A DNA stretch of 40,612 bases from GCA-2401735 sp051252095 (GTDB lineage: Bacteria; Pseudomonadota; Gammaproteobacteria; Burkholderiales; Methylophilaceae): assembly GCA_051252095.1 (NCBI GenBank), contig JBPOFK010000020.1, positions 1 to 40,612 on the forward strand, in the 5' to 3' direction. Below are positions 15,279 to 23,121 of this stretch, one piece after another; positions within the stretch are counted from its first letter, which is position 1, and each line of letters opens with the position of its first letter. A program made the translations under genes and the position numbers. The notes below the pieces were generated by a model that made no database searches, was not told where the DNA came from, and worked only from the letters and a program-made list of their open reading frames with translations.

Positions 15279-16913
15279 ATGCATATACAACATCGCAATC
15301 ATGATCTTTTAATTAATGCTTTAAAAAGCATTTTTACAGGGGTAGCTTGTATTGTATTACTGGCGCCATGTATTGCTTTCTCGGAAGAGGCGATGTGGCG
15401 TTATGCAGTTAGGCCAGGTGACAATTTAATAACGTTGGGTAAGAAACATTTAATTAACCCTGATGACTGGAAAACGATGCAACGCATCAACCAGATAAAA
15501 AATCCGTATCGCATACCTGTAGGCAAAGTGTTACGGGTGCCCATTGTTTTAGTTAAACAAGTACCTGCAAGCGCAGAAGTTGTATTTTCTTATGGCCAAG
15601 TTCTCATACAAAAGTCCGCTACAGAATTTGAAGCACTCAACGTAGGAGAGATGTTGAGTGCGGGTGCAAGCATCATCACAAAAGAGAATAGTAAAGTCAT
15701 TGTTCAATTTGCGGATCACTCTACTGTAGAGCTAGGTTCTAATGCCGCGATGCGATTAGATACGATGAGTTTGTACAGCGGTGGAGCGATGGTTGATACA
15801 AAAGTGCGGCTGCAAAAAGGTCAACTTAAAACGCACGCTAACCCTCAGCATACAGAGGGAAATAGTCTGCAAGTGATTACGCCGAGTGCAATTGCCGCAG
15901 TTCGTGGTACCCAATTTCGTGTTTTAGCTGAAGAAGAAGTAACCATACAAGAAACGCTAGATGGGCAAGTTGGGCTGGTCGCAGCTAAACAAGAGGTGCT
16001 GGTTAATCAAGGGTTTGGCAGTAAGGCAGAACAAGGAAGCCCACCAAAACCGCCAGTTAAATTATTGCCAGCAGCAGATACATCACAATTCAAAACCTAT
16101 TATGATCAGCTGCCAGTTGTTTTCGATATGCCTGCACTTGATGGTGCCGTTGGCTGGGATGGTAAGGTCGCATCTGATCAGCAACTTAATTATATTATTG
16201 CCGAAGCGGAGACAAAGAACGAGCAATTAGATTTTGGCGATATGCCTGATGGTCAATATTTTCTGACTTTTCGTGCGCAAGATCAATCAGGTATATCGGG
16301 TTATGATGCCTTGCATGCATTTACATTGAATGCAAGGCCAACTCAGCCAGCATTGTTGGCGCCAGTATTCAAAGCACTTGAGCGGGAAGCTCGGCCTGTA
16401 TTGAAATGGAATGAGGTTGATACGGCCGTGCAATATAAAGTAGAAGTCGCATCTGATAAAGGCTTCGATCAGGTTGTTGAACAGAAAATAGTTGATGGTA
16501 ATGGCTATCAGCTTACAAATAAATTAAGGCCAGGCCCATATTACTGGCGAGTATCAAGTATTGCTATTGATGAAAATGGTGCAGCGGATCAAGGCCCTGC
16601 AATTGCATTCAGTGAGTTTACCTACAAGCCACTACCCGATAAACCTGACATTGATCAGTTTGTGATTACGACATTCAATAATCGAGTGCAAATTGAAACA
16701 ATACCGCCGCCCAGTGGGTTAACCTACGTGTTCAATTTAGATAATCCAGTTAATAATCAGAAAAGTGTCTGGCAGGAGAGTGGCTTAGAGAATGAGTATC
16801 AATTTTTGCTGAAAGAGTATGGTCCACAAACGCTTTATATTCAGCACCAAGATAATACTGGGGCATTAAGCCCTGCCGCTGTTTATGAATTCTATGCAAA
16901 ACCCGAATGGTAA
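15279..16913 (+). CDS. LysM-FecR domain envelope protein with fibronectin-like repeats
   Basis: The 544-residue product has an N-terminal hydrophobic segment (IFTGVACIVLLAPCIAFS, about 18-35) that should direct export. A LysM domain follows (about 42-90, from YAVRPGDNL to GKVLRVP), suited to peptidoglycan binding. A FecR domain spans about 100-245, with the conserved PSAIAAVRGTQFRV. The rest, about 265-540, has fibronectin-type features such as RPVLKWNEV and YYWRVSSI. It lies between a response regulator and a CHASE2 kinase whose gene overlaps its end by 29 bases. A periplasmic sensing or anchoring partner for the kinase is an inference; no sigma factor gene, the usual FecR partner, is nearby. 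Confidence 0.85.
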   Translation: MHIQHRNHDLLINALKSIFTGVACIVLLAPCIAFSEEAMWRYAVRPGDNLITLGKKHLINPDDWKTMQRINQIKNPYRIPVGKVLRVPIVLVKQVPASAEVVFSYGQVLIQKSATEFEALNVGEMLSAGASIITKENSKVIVQFADHSTVELGSNAAMRLDTMSLYSGGAMVDTKVRLQKGQLKTHANPQHTEGNSLQVITPSAIAAVRGTQFRVLAEEEVTIQETLDGQVGLVAAKQEVLVNQGFGSKAEQGSPPKPPVKLLPAADTSQFKTYYDQLPVVFDMPALDGAVGWDGKVASDQQLNYIIAEAETKNEQLDFGDMPDGQYFLTFRAQDQSGISGYDALHAFTLNARPTQPALLAPVFKALEREARPVLKWNEVDTAVQYKVEVASDKGFDQVVEQKIVDGNGYQLTNKLRPGPYYWRVSSIAIDENGAADQGPAIAFSEFTYKPLPDKPDIDQFVITTFNNRVQIETIPPPSGLTYVFNLDNPVNNQKSVWQESGLENEYQFLLKEYGPQTLYIQHQDNTGALSPAAVYEFYAKPEW

Positions 16914-18861
16914 GCAGTCAATTAAACCGTTACATTTTAATGACTTAGTTTCAGCAGGGTTTATTCTTGTATTGTTAAGCTTGACGCTGCATCTGTCAGG
17001 CTTGCTAAGTCGAGTAGATGATTTAATCTACGATTTAGGGCAGCGTCTGATCACTTCAGTACCGCCAGATGATGTCATCATCATCGCAATCGACCAAGAG
17101 AGCTTATCACAACTCGGGCGCTGGCCTTGGTCTAGAGCTGTGCATGCACAGTTACTGCAACGTTTAAAACCTGAACAACCAGCAGCTATTGGCTTTGATG
17201 TCATCTTTGCCGAACCGGAGTACGACAATTCGGAAGCTGACCATAAACTCGCTAAAGCAATAGCAGAGTCAAAAAAGGTTGTGTTACCTGTCTTGTTGGA
17301 AAGTGTTCGTCAAAATGGTCAGATTATCGAAACGTTACCACTCCCTAGTCTAATGGAATCTGCTGCAGATGTTGGTCGTGTTCATGCTGTATTAGATGCT
17401 GACAGCATTGCGCGCGGTGTATATTTGTATGAAGGGATGGGGGCGCCAGTTTGGCAGCTATTTTCGCAAGCAATACTTAATACGGCGAATCATCAACCGA
17501 CCAAAAATAACTTTAATCTAGTTAAGGATGGCAAGCCAACAAATACCTATACATTAATTCAGAAAGATAAGCGCAGAATTAACTTTATAGGGCCTCCAGG
17601 ACACTTTAATCATATTTCTTATGTGCAGGTACTTGAGGGTGAATTTTTGCCAGAAACATTCAAAAATAAGATTGTATTGGTGGGAGCCACTGCGCTTGGC
17701 ATGAATGACCTATTAACGACGCCCGTTTCTGGTTTAAGTACGCCAATGACTGGCGTAGAGTTTCATGCCAATGTTTTAACTTCTTTGCGCAGTAATGCAT
17801 TAATCAGCACGGTGCCATTATGGCTAAGTAGCATCCTTGTATTAACAGTATCACTCCTGCCTTTAATTTGGATGCCAACGATGTTGGCATTAAGGAGCTT
17901 TATCACGACAATTGTATTTATGGTATTGGTTGCACTGCTAGCCAGTTTGATGCCTAAATTATTAGGTTTGTGGATACCACCAGCTGCAGCATTGATGGCT
18001 CTTTTGCTCGCTTATCCAATATGGAGTTGGAGAAAGCTGGAAGCTGCGCAACGCTATCTAGATTTTGAGCTAAATTATCTAAAGAAAAGCATGGCGTATT
18101 TGCAAGGCCGTGAACACAACGCTGATGTTACAACTTATGACAAATTTAATGCGCGCATAGCGCAAGTGCGTAACGCATCAAAGCAGTTACGTTTTTTGAA
18201 TGAGAGCAGAAAAGAAACACTAGCATTTATTTCGCATGATTTCCGTGTCCCACTTGCAAATGCCCTAGCTGTGCTAGAAAAACACAAAGCTGTTAAAGCT
18301 TTATTGCATCAACCGTTATCACAAGCCCTAGGTTTAGCCGAAGATTTCCTACAGGCTTCCCGAGCTGAAATGATAGATGCTACTACGTTTGATGAAATTG
18401 ATTTTGCTGGCCTTGTACATCAAGCGACAGACGACGCATATAACGATGCAATGCAAAAACAAATCAATTTGGTACGGGATATCACGGAGGAAGTGGTATG
18501 GATTGAAGGAAATTTCGGCTTACTACACCGTGCCGTACTTAACCTAATCTTGAATGCTATTAAATACAGCCCTGCAAAAACAGAAGTTATCATTAAAGTG
18601 TTTTTTGAAGCATTAAAGTCACAGATTGTTTTTTCTGTAACGGACCAAGGTCCAGGTATCTCAACTAAGGATCAGGCCAATTTATTTAAACGCTTTTCAA
18701 GAGTAAAAGGCCAAGAAAATACTGCTGCAGGAACGGGCTTGGGTCTTTACTTTGTCAATATTGTTGCCGAAAAACATAATGGTGCTATCAAGGTTGAAAG
18801 CGAAATAGGAAACGGAACAACATTCAGTTTATCGCTGCCTGTTGTTGGTGTTTCAGAATGA
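16885..18861 (+). CDS. CHASE2-domain sensor histidine kinase
   Basis: This 658-residue inner-membrane kinase has one N-terminal segment (about 21-42), a periplasmic CHASE2 domain (about 45-305, with GRWPWSR at 78-84 and NKIVLVGATA near 261), three closely spaced membrane segments (about 311-380), a helical linker, and a kinase core. His451 lies in FISHDFRVPLANAL, the N box at 554-563 (LILNAIKYSP), G1 at 587-591 (DQGPG) and G2 at 617-621 (GTGLG). The H box has FRVP after HD rather than the common LRTP. The start overlaps the LysM-FecR gene. The upstream response regulator is the likely partner. The stop is seven bases from the convergent diguanylate cyclase stop. Confidence 0.88.
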   Translation: MNSMQNPNGKQSIKPLHFNDLVSAGFILVLLSLTLHLSGLLSRVDDLIYDLGQRLITSVPPDDVIIIAIDQESLSQLGRWPWSRAVHAQLLQRLKPEQPAAIGFDVIFAEPEYDNSEADHKLAKAIAESKKVVLPVLLESVRQNGQIIETLPLPSLMESAADVGRVHAVLDADSIARGVYLYEGMGAPVWQLFSQAILNTANHQPTKNNFNLVKDGKPTNTYTLIQKDKRRINFIGPPGHFNHISYVQVLEGEFLPETFKNKIVLVGATALGMNDLLTTPVSGLSTPMTGVEFHANVLTSLRSNALISTVPLWLSSILVLTVSLLPLIWMPTMLALRSFITTIVFMVLVALLASLMPKLLGLWIPPAAALMALLLAYPIWSWRKLEAAQRYLDFELNYLKKSMAYLQGREHNADVTTYDKFNARIAQVRNASKQLRFLNESRKETLAFISHDFRVPLANALAVLEKHKAVKALLHQPLSQALGLAEDFLQASRAEMIDATTFDEIDFAGLVHQATDDAYNDAMQKQINLVRDITEEVVWIEGNFGLLHRAVLNLILNAIKYSPAKTEVIIKVFFEALKSQIVFSVTDQGPGISTKDQANLFKRFSRVKGQENTAAGTGLGLYFVNIVAEKHNGAIKVESEIGNGTTFSLSLPVVGVSE

Positions 18862-18868
18862 TAGACAG

Positions 18869-19717
18869 TTAACGTGCATTTGCTTTGTTAGCATATAAGC
18901 GCGTATCAGCTTCTGCAAGCCACTGCTCGGCAGTGATGTGATATTCAGACTCAGCAATGCCGTAGCTAAATGATGTAAAAAACTTTTCTTGTCGACGCGA
19001 CTCAAAAGCATATGAAACGTAAATTTTATATATTCTATCAATTGCCTGTTTAGCGGACATCAATGAAGTGGATGGCATAATAATTAACCATTCATCGCCA
19101 CCATATCGATAGAGTTGGTCATTTGGCCTTAGATTGCTGTTAATGATTTCTGCCGTTTTTGAAATGACAGCATCACCGACAATATGTCCATAACTGTCAT
19201 TGATGGCTTTAAAGTTATTTTGATCGAGCAAGACGATACTAGCGGATTTAGCGCTTTGTTTTGCTAACTCAAGTTGCATATCCAAATTGCGCATCAATGT
19301 TAGTCTGGTTAATACGCCTGTTAAAGGGTCTCGCAGAGCAAACTCATGAATCAATTGATGATTAGCTTCTTTAGACGCCACCATGAATTGATAGGCTAAC
19401 GTTTGATAGTTGTTCAGTTGTTCAAATAAGGTGAACCCTGATGTTGGGTGTATTGACTTGGTTGTTTCTTCCCAAAGCGTCTCTAATGCGGAGCGAATTT
19501 CAGTAAAACGATTCATTAACAGATCTGGAAGTTTTAAATGATGGGGAATGATTTGATTGAAACAGGGTAGCTCTGATGTCGATTGAACATCTTCTCCCGT
19601 TAATACACAACGCATCGTATTAATCAGCCATTGATGCCTCGCAAGCAACCAAGTGCTCGTTGCTGATAGCAACTCTAATGCATTGCTGACAATGTCTTCT
19701 TGCTGATAGCTGTTCAT
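18869..19717 (-). CDS. GGDEF-domain diguanylate cyclase
   Basis: The protein should make cyclic di-GMP from two GTP. The C-terminal domain has DQNNFKAINDSYGH (metal site), the active-site variant GGDEW in YRYGGDEWLII, and an RPND inhibitory site five residues before it, so product inhibition is likely intact. The N-terminal 110 or so residues are helical with no membrane segment and no recognised sensor domain. I chose ATG 19717, giving 282 residues, over an in-frame TTG at 19798, because the extra 27 residues look like untranslated leader and neither start has a strong ribosome binding site. It is tail to tail with the CHASE2 kinase. Confidence 0.85.
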   Translation of the reverse strand: MNSYQQEDIVSNALELLSATSTWLLARHQWLINTMRCVLTGEDVQSTSELPCFNQIIPHHLKLPDLLMNRFTEIRSALETLWEETTKSIHPTSGFTLFEQLNNYQTLAYQFMVASKEANHQLIHEFALRDPLTGVLTRLTLMRNLDMQLELAKQSAKSASIVLLDQNNFKAINDSYGHIVGDAVISKTAEIINSNLRPNDQLYRYGGDEWLIIMPSTSLMSAKQAIDRIYKIYVSYAFESRRQEKFFTSFSYGIAESEYHITAEQWLAEADTRLYANKANAR

Positions 19718-19925
19718 AATTGCTTCGTTTTTATATGTTGTTGCTTCATTATTAAAAAACTTAAGCTGCCATACAATGTAATTAACATTGTTTTGCAAAT
19801 TTGCGTTTGAGCACTGCCTTTCATAAGGGAAAACTTAAAGTTGTCCAGTTATACAGACTGATTTGAGATATAATATAGGAGTTCGATTTTCGAAAACAAC
19901 CGAAAGCATATTCTAGGAGGATGCA

Positions 19926-20876
19926 ATGGCAAATTTATTAGACCAACTTAAAGAAATGACGACAATCGTCGCAGATACAGGTGATGTTGAAGCAATTAAA
20001 TCTGTTAAACCTGTTGACGCTACAACAAACCCGTCTTTATTACTTAAAGCCAGTGAGCTACCACAATATGCTCATCTTATTGATGAAGCAATCAGCTATG
20101 CAAAAGCGCAGGGCGGAAGTAAAGAAGCGCAAGTTGAGCATGCTGCTGACAAATTAGCAGTGTTAATCGGCATTGAAATTTCTAAAGTAGTACCAGGCCG
20201 TATTTCAACAGAAGTTGACGCACGTTTATCTTTTAATACAGAGAAAATGATTGCAAAAGGCCGTAAATTAATCGCTTTATATCAAGAAGCTGGTGTTGGC
20301 AAAGACCGTGTATTGATCAAGCTTGCTTCAACATGGGAAGGCGTTAAAGCGGGTGAGGCACTTGAAAAAGAGGGTGTTAACTGTAACCTAACACTATTAT
20401 TCGGCTTTGGTCAGGCACGTGCTTGTGCAGAAGCTGGTGTGTTTTTGATTTCACCATTTGTTGGCCGTATCTTGGACTGGTACAAAGCGAAAACGGGTGA
20501 AACATACGATCAAGAATCTGATCCAGGTGTTGTTTCAGTACGCAGCATTTACCAGTACTATAAAGAGCACGGCTATAAAACTGTTGTGATGGGCGCTTCT
20601 TTCCGTAACACAGGTGAATTAATTGCGTTGGCCGGTTGTGATCGTTTAACAGTTTCTCCTGGTTTGCTACAAGAGCTAGCGGGTACAGAAGGTACATTAA
20701 AACAAGTGCTTAAGGATGGCGGCGCAACAAAAACGCCACCAGCTAAAATGACAGAGGAAGAGTTCCGCTTTGAACTAAACCAAGATGCAATGGCGACAGA
20801 GAAATTAGCAGAAGGTATTCGTGGTTTTGTGGCTGATCAAAATAAACTTGAAACAGCATTAAGTGAGAAGTTGTAG
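19926..20876 (+). CDS. tal: Transaldolase
   Basis: This 316-residue enzyme transfers a dihydroxyacetone unit between sugar phosphates and here serves the rearrangement phase of the RuMP cycle, which rebuilds ribulose-5-phosphate. The Schiff-base lysine is K132 (VLIKLASTWEG), with D17 and the signature VDATTNPSLLL at 30-40, as in E. coli TalB. The ATG has a consensus AGGAGG six bases upstream. A TATAAT (19869-19874) lies about 50 bases before it, but no good -35 box is seen; a TTTTCGAAAA palindrome (19887-19896) lies between. hps and phi follow, each behind a terminator. Confidence 0.96.
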   Translation: MANLLDQLKEMTTIVADTGDVEAIKSVKPVDATTNPSLLLKASELPQYAHLIDEAISYAKAQGGSKEAQVEHAADKLAVLIGIEISKVVPGRISTEVDARLSFNTEKMIAKGRKLIALYQEAGVGKDRVLIKLASTWEGVKAGEALEKEGVNCNLTLLFGFGQARACAEAGVFLISPFVGRILDWYKAKTGETYDQESDPGVVSVRSIYQYYKEHGYKTVVMGASFRNTGELIALAGCDRLTVSPGLLQELAGTEGTLKQVLKDGGATKTPPAKMTEEEFRFELNQDAMATEKLAEGIRGFVADQNKLETALSEKL

Positions 20877-20954
20877 GCTTTGTTATCACTGCTTACTATA
20901 AAATTGCGCGCACACCCATATGGGTCATATTGCTGTAATTTAAGCACTGTAACA

Positions 20955-20983
20955 TTGACATAAAACGGCTGGACGCTTATCAT
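20955..20983 (+). promoter_or_regulatory. Near-consensus promoter for hps inside the transaldolase terminator
   Basis: A perfect TTGACA (20955-20960) and TATCAT (20978-20983) are 17 bases apart. The -10 box coincides with the loop and upper stem of the transaldolase terminator hairpin. Transcription would start near 20990, giving a leader of about 87 bases before hps. Confidence 0.6.
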
Positions 20984-21000
20984 AAGCGTCCAGATTTTTT
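20969..21000 (+). terminator. Intrinsic terminator after transaldolase
   Basis: An 11-base perfect stem (CTGGACGCTTA with TAAGCGTCCAG) closes a TCA loop and is followed by six T residues (20995-21000). Confidence 0.93.
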
Positions 21001-21048
21001 GTAGTAACAAAGAATAGCAATAGGTCATACTACAAATGACTTTTTGTA
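20998..21048 (+). promoter_or_regulatory. Leader of hps with mutually exclusive pairings
   Basis: TACTACAAA (21028-21036) can pair with the upstream TTTGTAGTA (20998-21006), while its TACAAA part can instead pair with TTTGTA (21043-21048). The two hairpins exclude each other and lie in the untranslated leader just before the ribosome binding site CGGAGA of hps. The stems are AT-rich, so any effect may be small. Confidence 0.3.
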
Positions 21049-21076
21049 ATAATTAACCTTTAATCGGAGATTAACC

Positions 21077-21709
21077 ATGGCTTTAACCCAAATGGCATTA
21101 GATTCACTAGATTTCGACGCAACAGTTGCTTTAGCAGAAACAGTTGCTCCACACGTTGACATTTTAGAAATCGGTACACCATGCATCAAGCATAACGGTA
21201 TCAAATTACTAGAAACACTACGTGCTAAATTCCCAAACAACAAAATCTTAGTTGATTTGAAAACAATGGATGCTGGCTTCTACGAAGCTGAGCCTTTCTA
21301 CAAAGCTGGTGCTGATATCTGTACAGTTCTAGGTTGTGCTGATATGGGTACAATCAAAGGCGTTATCGATGTTGCAAACAAATACGGTAAAAAAGCACAA
21401 ATTGACTTAATTAACGTTGCTGATAAAGCTGCTTTAACTAAAGAAGTTGTTGCTGCTGGCGCGCACATCATCGGTGTTCACACTGGTCTAGATCAACAAG
21501 CTGCTGGTCAAACACCTTTCACTGACTTAGCTGCTATTGCTGCTTTAAACACAGGCGTTGAAATTTCAGTTGCTGGTGGTGTTAAAGCTAACACAGCTGC
21601 TCAAGTACGTGACGCTGGTGCTTCAATCATCGTTGCAGGCGCTGCTATCTACGGTGCTGAAGATCCTGCTGCTTCAGCTGCAGAAATCACAAAAATTGCT
21701 CACGGATAA
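21077..21709 (+). CDS. hxlA: 3-hexulose-6-phosphate synthase
   Basis: Also called hps. This 210-residue enzyme of the orotidine-decarboxylase-like barrel family joins formaldehyde to ribulose-5-phosphate, the entry of carbon in the RuMP cycle. Family features are ALDSLDFDATVALAE near the N-terminus, DILEIGTPCIKHNG, the metal-site motif LVDLKTMDAG, and the phosphate-binding SVAGGVK near residue 173. The codon choice is visibly narrower than in neighbours (GCT for alanine, C-ending AAC, ATC and TTC), as expected for a very abundant protein. CGGAGA precedes the ATG. Its own promoter and terminators isolate it from tal and phi, so expression may differ from both. Confidence 0.96.
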   Translation: MALTQMALDSLDFDATVALAETVAPHVDILEIGTPCIKHNGIKLLETLRAKFPNNKILVDLKTMDAGFYEAEPFYKAGADICTVLGCADMGTIKGVIDVANKYGKKAQIDLINVADKAALTKEVVAAGAHIIGVHTGLDQQAAGQTPFTDLAAIAALNTGVEISVAGGVKANTAAQVRDAGASIIVAGAAIYGAEDPAASAAEITKIAHG

Positions 21710-21747
21710 TTTCTAATATCAATAATTCATTATTGATTTGAGCATAT

Positions 21748-21781
21748 AAAATCCCGACCCAGTAATGTGTCGGGATTTTTT
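21748..21781 (+). terminator. Intrinsic terminator after hps
   Basis: AAAATCCCGAC pairs with GTCGGGATTTT around a 10-base loop, followed by a T run ending at 21781. It separates hps from phi. Confidence 0.9.
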
Positions 21782-21829
21782 GTATAAGGTTTTTGTAACA
21801 ATTATTCAGTTAGATTTAAAGGAAAAAAA

Positions 21830-22366
21830 ATGGATCATCAACAATTTATTTTAGATAATTTAAAGCGTATTTTGGATGTAACAGATAAAAGCAAAGCTGC
21901 TGAGTTAGTTAAGCTTGTTAGAAGCTCAGGTGCAACATTTATTGGTGGTGCTGGTCGCTCACTGCTTGTATCACGTTTTTTTGCAATGCGTTTAGTCCAC
22001 TCTGGTCACAAAGTGTATATGGTTGGTGAAGTAGTCACGCCAGCGATCAAAGAGGGTGATTTACTTATTTTGGTTTCTGGTTCTGGTGGTACAGCAACGT
22101 TATTACCATTTGTTAAGAAAGCAAAAGAAGTTGGCGCTAAGTTAGCGGTGATTTCAATGAAATCTTCATCTCCAATGGCAGATGCTGCTGATCTAGTCGT
22201 GCAAATTGGTCAAGATGATAGCTTCCCACTCGTCAAAGGTATGCCAATGGGATCACAATTTGAGCTTTCAACATTGATATTCTTAGAGGGTGCGATTTCT
22301 GAGATTATCCATAATGAAGACTTAACCGAGCAAGGTATGCGTGCGTTACATGCAAACTTGGAGTAA
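21830..22366 (+). CDS. hxlB: 6-phospho-3-hexuloisomerase
   Basis: Also called phi. This 178-residue SIS-domain isomerase turns hexulose-6-phosphate into fructose-6-phosphate, the second RuMP step. The SIS fold is seen in GGAGRSLLVSRFFAMRL, the phosphate-binding LILVSGSGGTATLL and the later LAVISMKSSSPMADAAD, with the usual C-terminal FELSTLIFLEGAISEII. Length is typical. AAAGGA precedes the ATG by seven bases. The gene has a terminator on each side; I see no strong promoter in the short gap after the hps terminator, so it may depend on read-through. Confidence 0.95.
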   Translation: MDHQQFILDNLKRILDVTDKSKAAELVKLVRSSGATFIGGAGRSLLVSRFFAMRLVHSGHKVYMVGEVVTPAIKEGDLLILVSGSGGTATLLPFVKKAKEVGAKLAVISMKSSSPMADAADLVVQIGQDDSFPLVKGMPMGSQFELSTLIFLEGAISEIIHNEDLTEQGMRALHANLE

Positions 22367-22377
22367 TGTGAGTTAAT

Positions 22378-22406
22378 AAAAAACCCGAGGAATCTCGGGT
22401 TTTTTT
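22378..22406. terminator. Bidirectional terminator between phi and the HisA-like gene
   Basis: CCCGAG and CTCGGG pair around a GAAT loop, with an A run before and a seven-T run after, so it works on both strands. It overlaps the stop codon of the convergent HisA-like gene. Confidence 0.92.
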
Positions 22407-23121
22407 ATGCCCGAAAAAAGTTAATCAAGTCACTTTTATTGATTTGCTTATTATGCAGCGCAGAAGCAATTAGAGCGCCTTTGATACCTAATGTTTTGAG
22501 TTGATGTAAGTCTTCAATATTTCTCACACCGCCAGCTGCATAAATTGCATATGTTTTTGATTTAGAGCGCATACTTAATAACGTTTGTTGATCAATACCA
22601 TTGTTAGCGCCCACATTAGGTAGTGTCATTGCTATAACTGAGTCTGGCCAGTATTGCGTATTGTGCAATAGCATTTCTGGCCCTGTATAGCCATGTACGG
22701 TAAAATCTAACGATAAGTAAAATGGCATATCAAGCTTGGATATTAGGGATTGATACTCGGTTAACGTTGAAAATGACTCACTTCCCAGAACCAGTTGTAT
22801 ATACGAAGAACCCCATTCTTCTGCTTTTTCAAGGGTATTGATGCTAGCATCAATCCAAATAGTTAAATGTGGATAGCTAGTATGAATTTCATCAATACAC
22901 GCCCTGTTTGAATGAGACTTATCGTCTATTGATTGAATCGCATTCAAATCCGCTATGTACAAGGCAGTAAATGGATAAATATCCATAAAAGCCTTTACAA
23001 TATCAATTGGCTTAGTTGATTCAGTTAAGGATGACCTGATAGGCAGATAATCTGCGCGGCTGCCTCTTTTGGCATGTACAACCAAGCCATTCAATAGATC
23101 GATCACTGGAATAATGTGCAA
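22405..23121 (-). CDS. HisA-like barrel protein of the H4MPT/methylofuran cluster
   Basis: This 238-residue protein looks like phosphoribosylformimino-aminoimidazole-carboxamide ribotide isomerase (HisA). It keeps the two barrel aspartates (D8 in IPVIDLL and the one in YLSLDFTVHG) and a phosphate-binding AAGGVRNIEDL near residue 195. No other histidine gene is near; instead it is divergent from a cofactor operon, so a sugar-phosphate isomerisation in H4MPT or methylofuran synthesis is more likely than histidine synthesis. HisA-like paralogues are known in methylotroph H4MPT clusters, without a proven reaction. The start is TTG 23121 (AGGG seven bases upstream); it overlaps the GTG start of the opposite gene. 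Confidence 0.75.
   Translation of the reverse strand: MHIIPVIDLLNGLVVHAKRGSRADYLPIRSSLTESTKPIDIVKAFMDIYPFTALYIADLNAIQSIDDKSHSNRACIDEIHTSYPHLTIWIDASINTLEKAEEWGSSYIQLVLGSESFSTLTEYQSLISKLDMPFYLSLDFTVHGYTGPEMLLHNTQYWPDSVIAMTLPNVGANNGIDQQTLLSMRSKSKTYAIYAAGGVRNIEDLHQLKTLGIKGALIASALHNKQINKSDLINFFRA

Noticed and set aside
19718..19798. Longer N-terminus of the diguanylate cyclase from TTG 19798
   Set aside because: There is no ribosome binding site, and the extra segment has no family support.
22405..23121. Assignment of the HisA-like protein as MfnB
   Set aside because: MfnB is also a barrel protein, but the N-terminal IPVIDLL and the AAGGVRNIEDL motif are of the HisA/HisF type.
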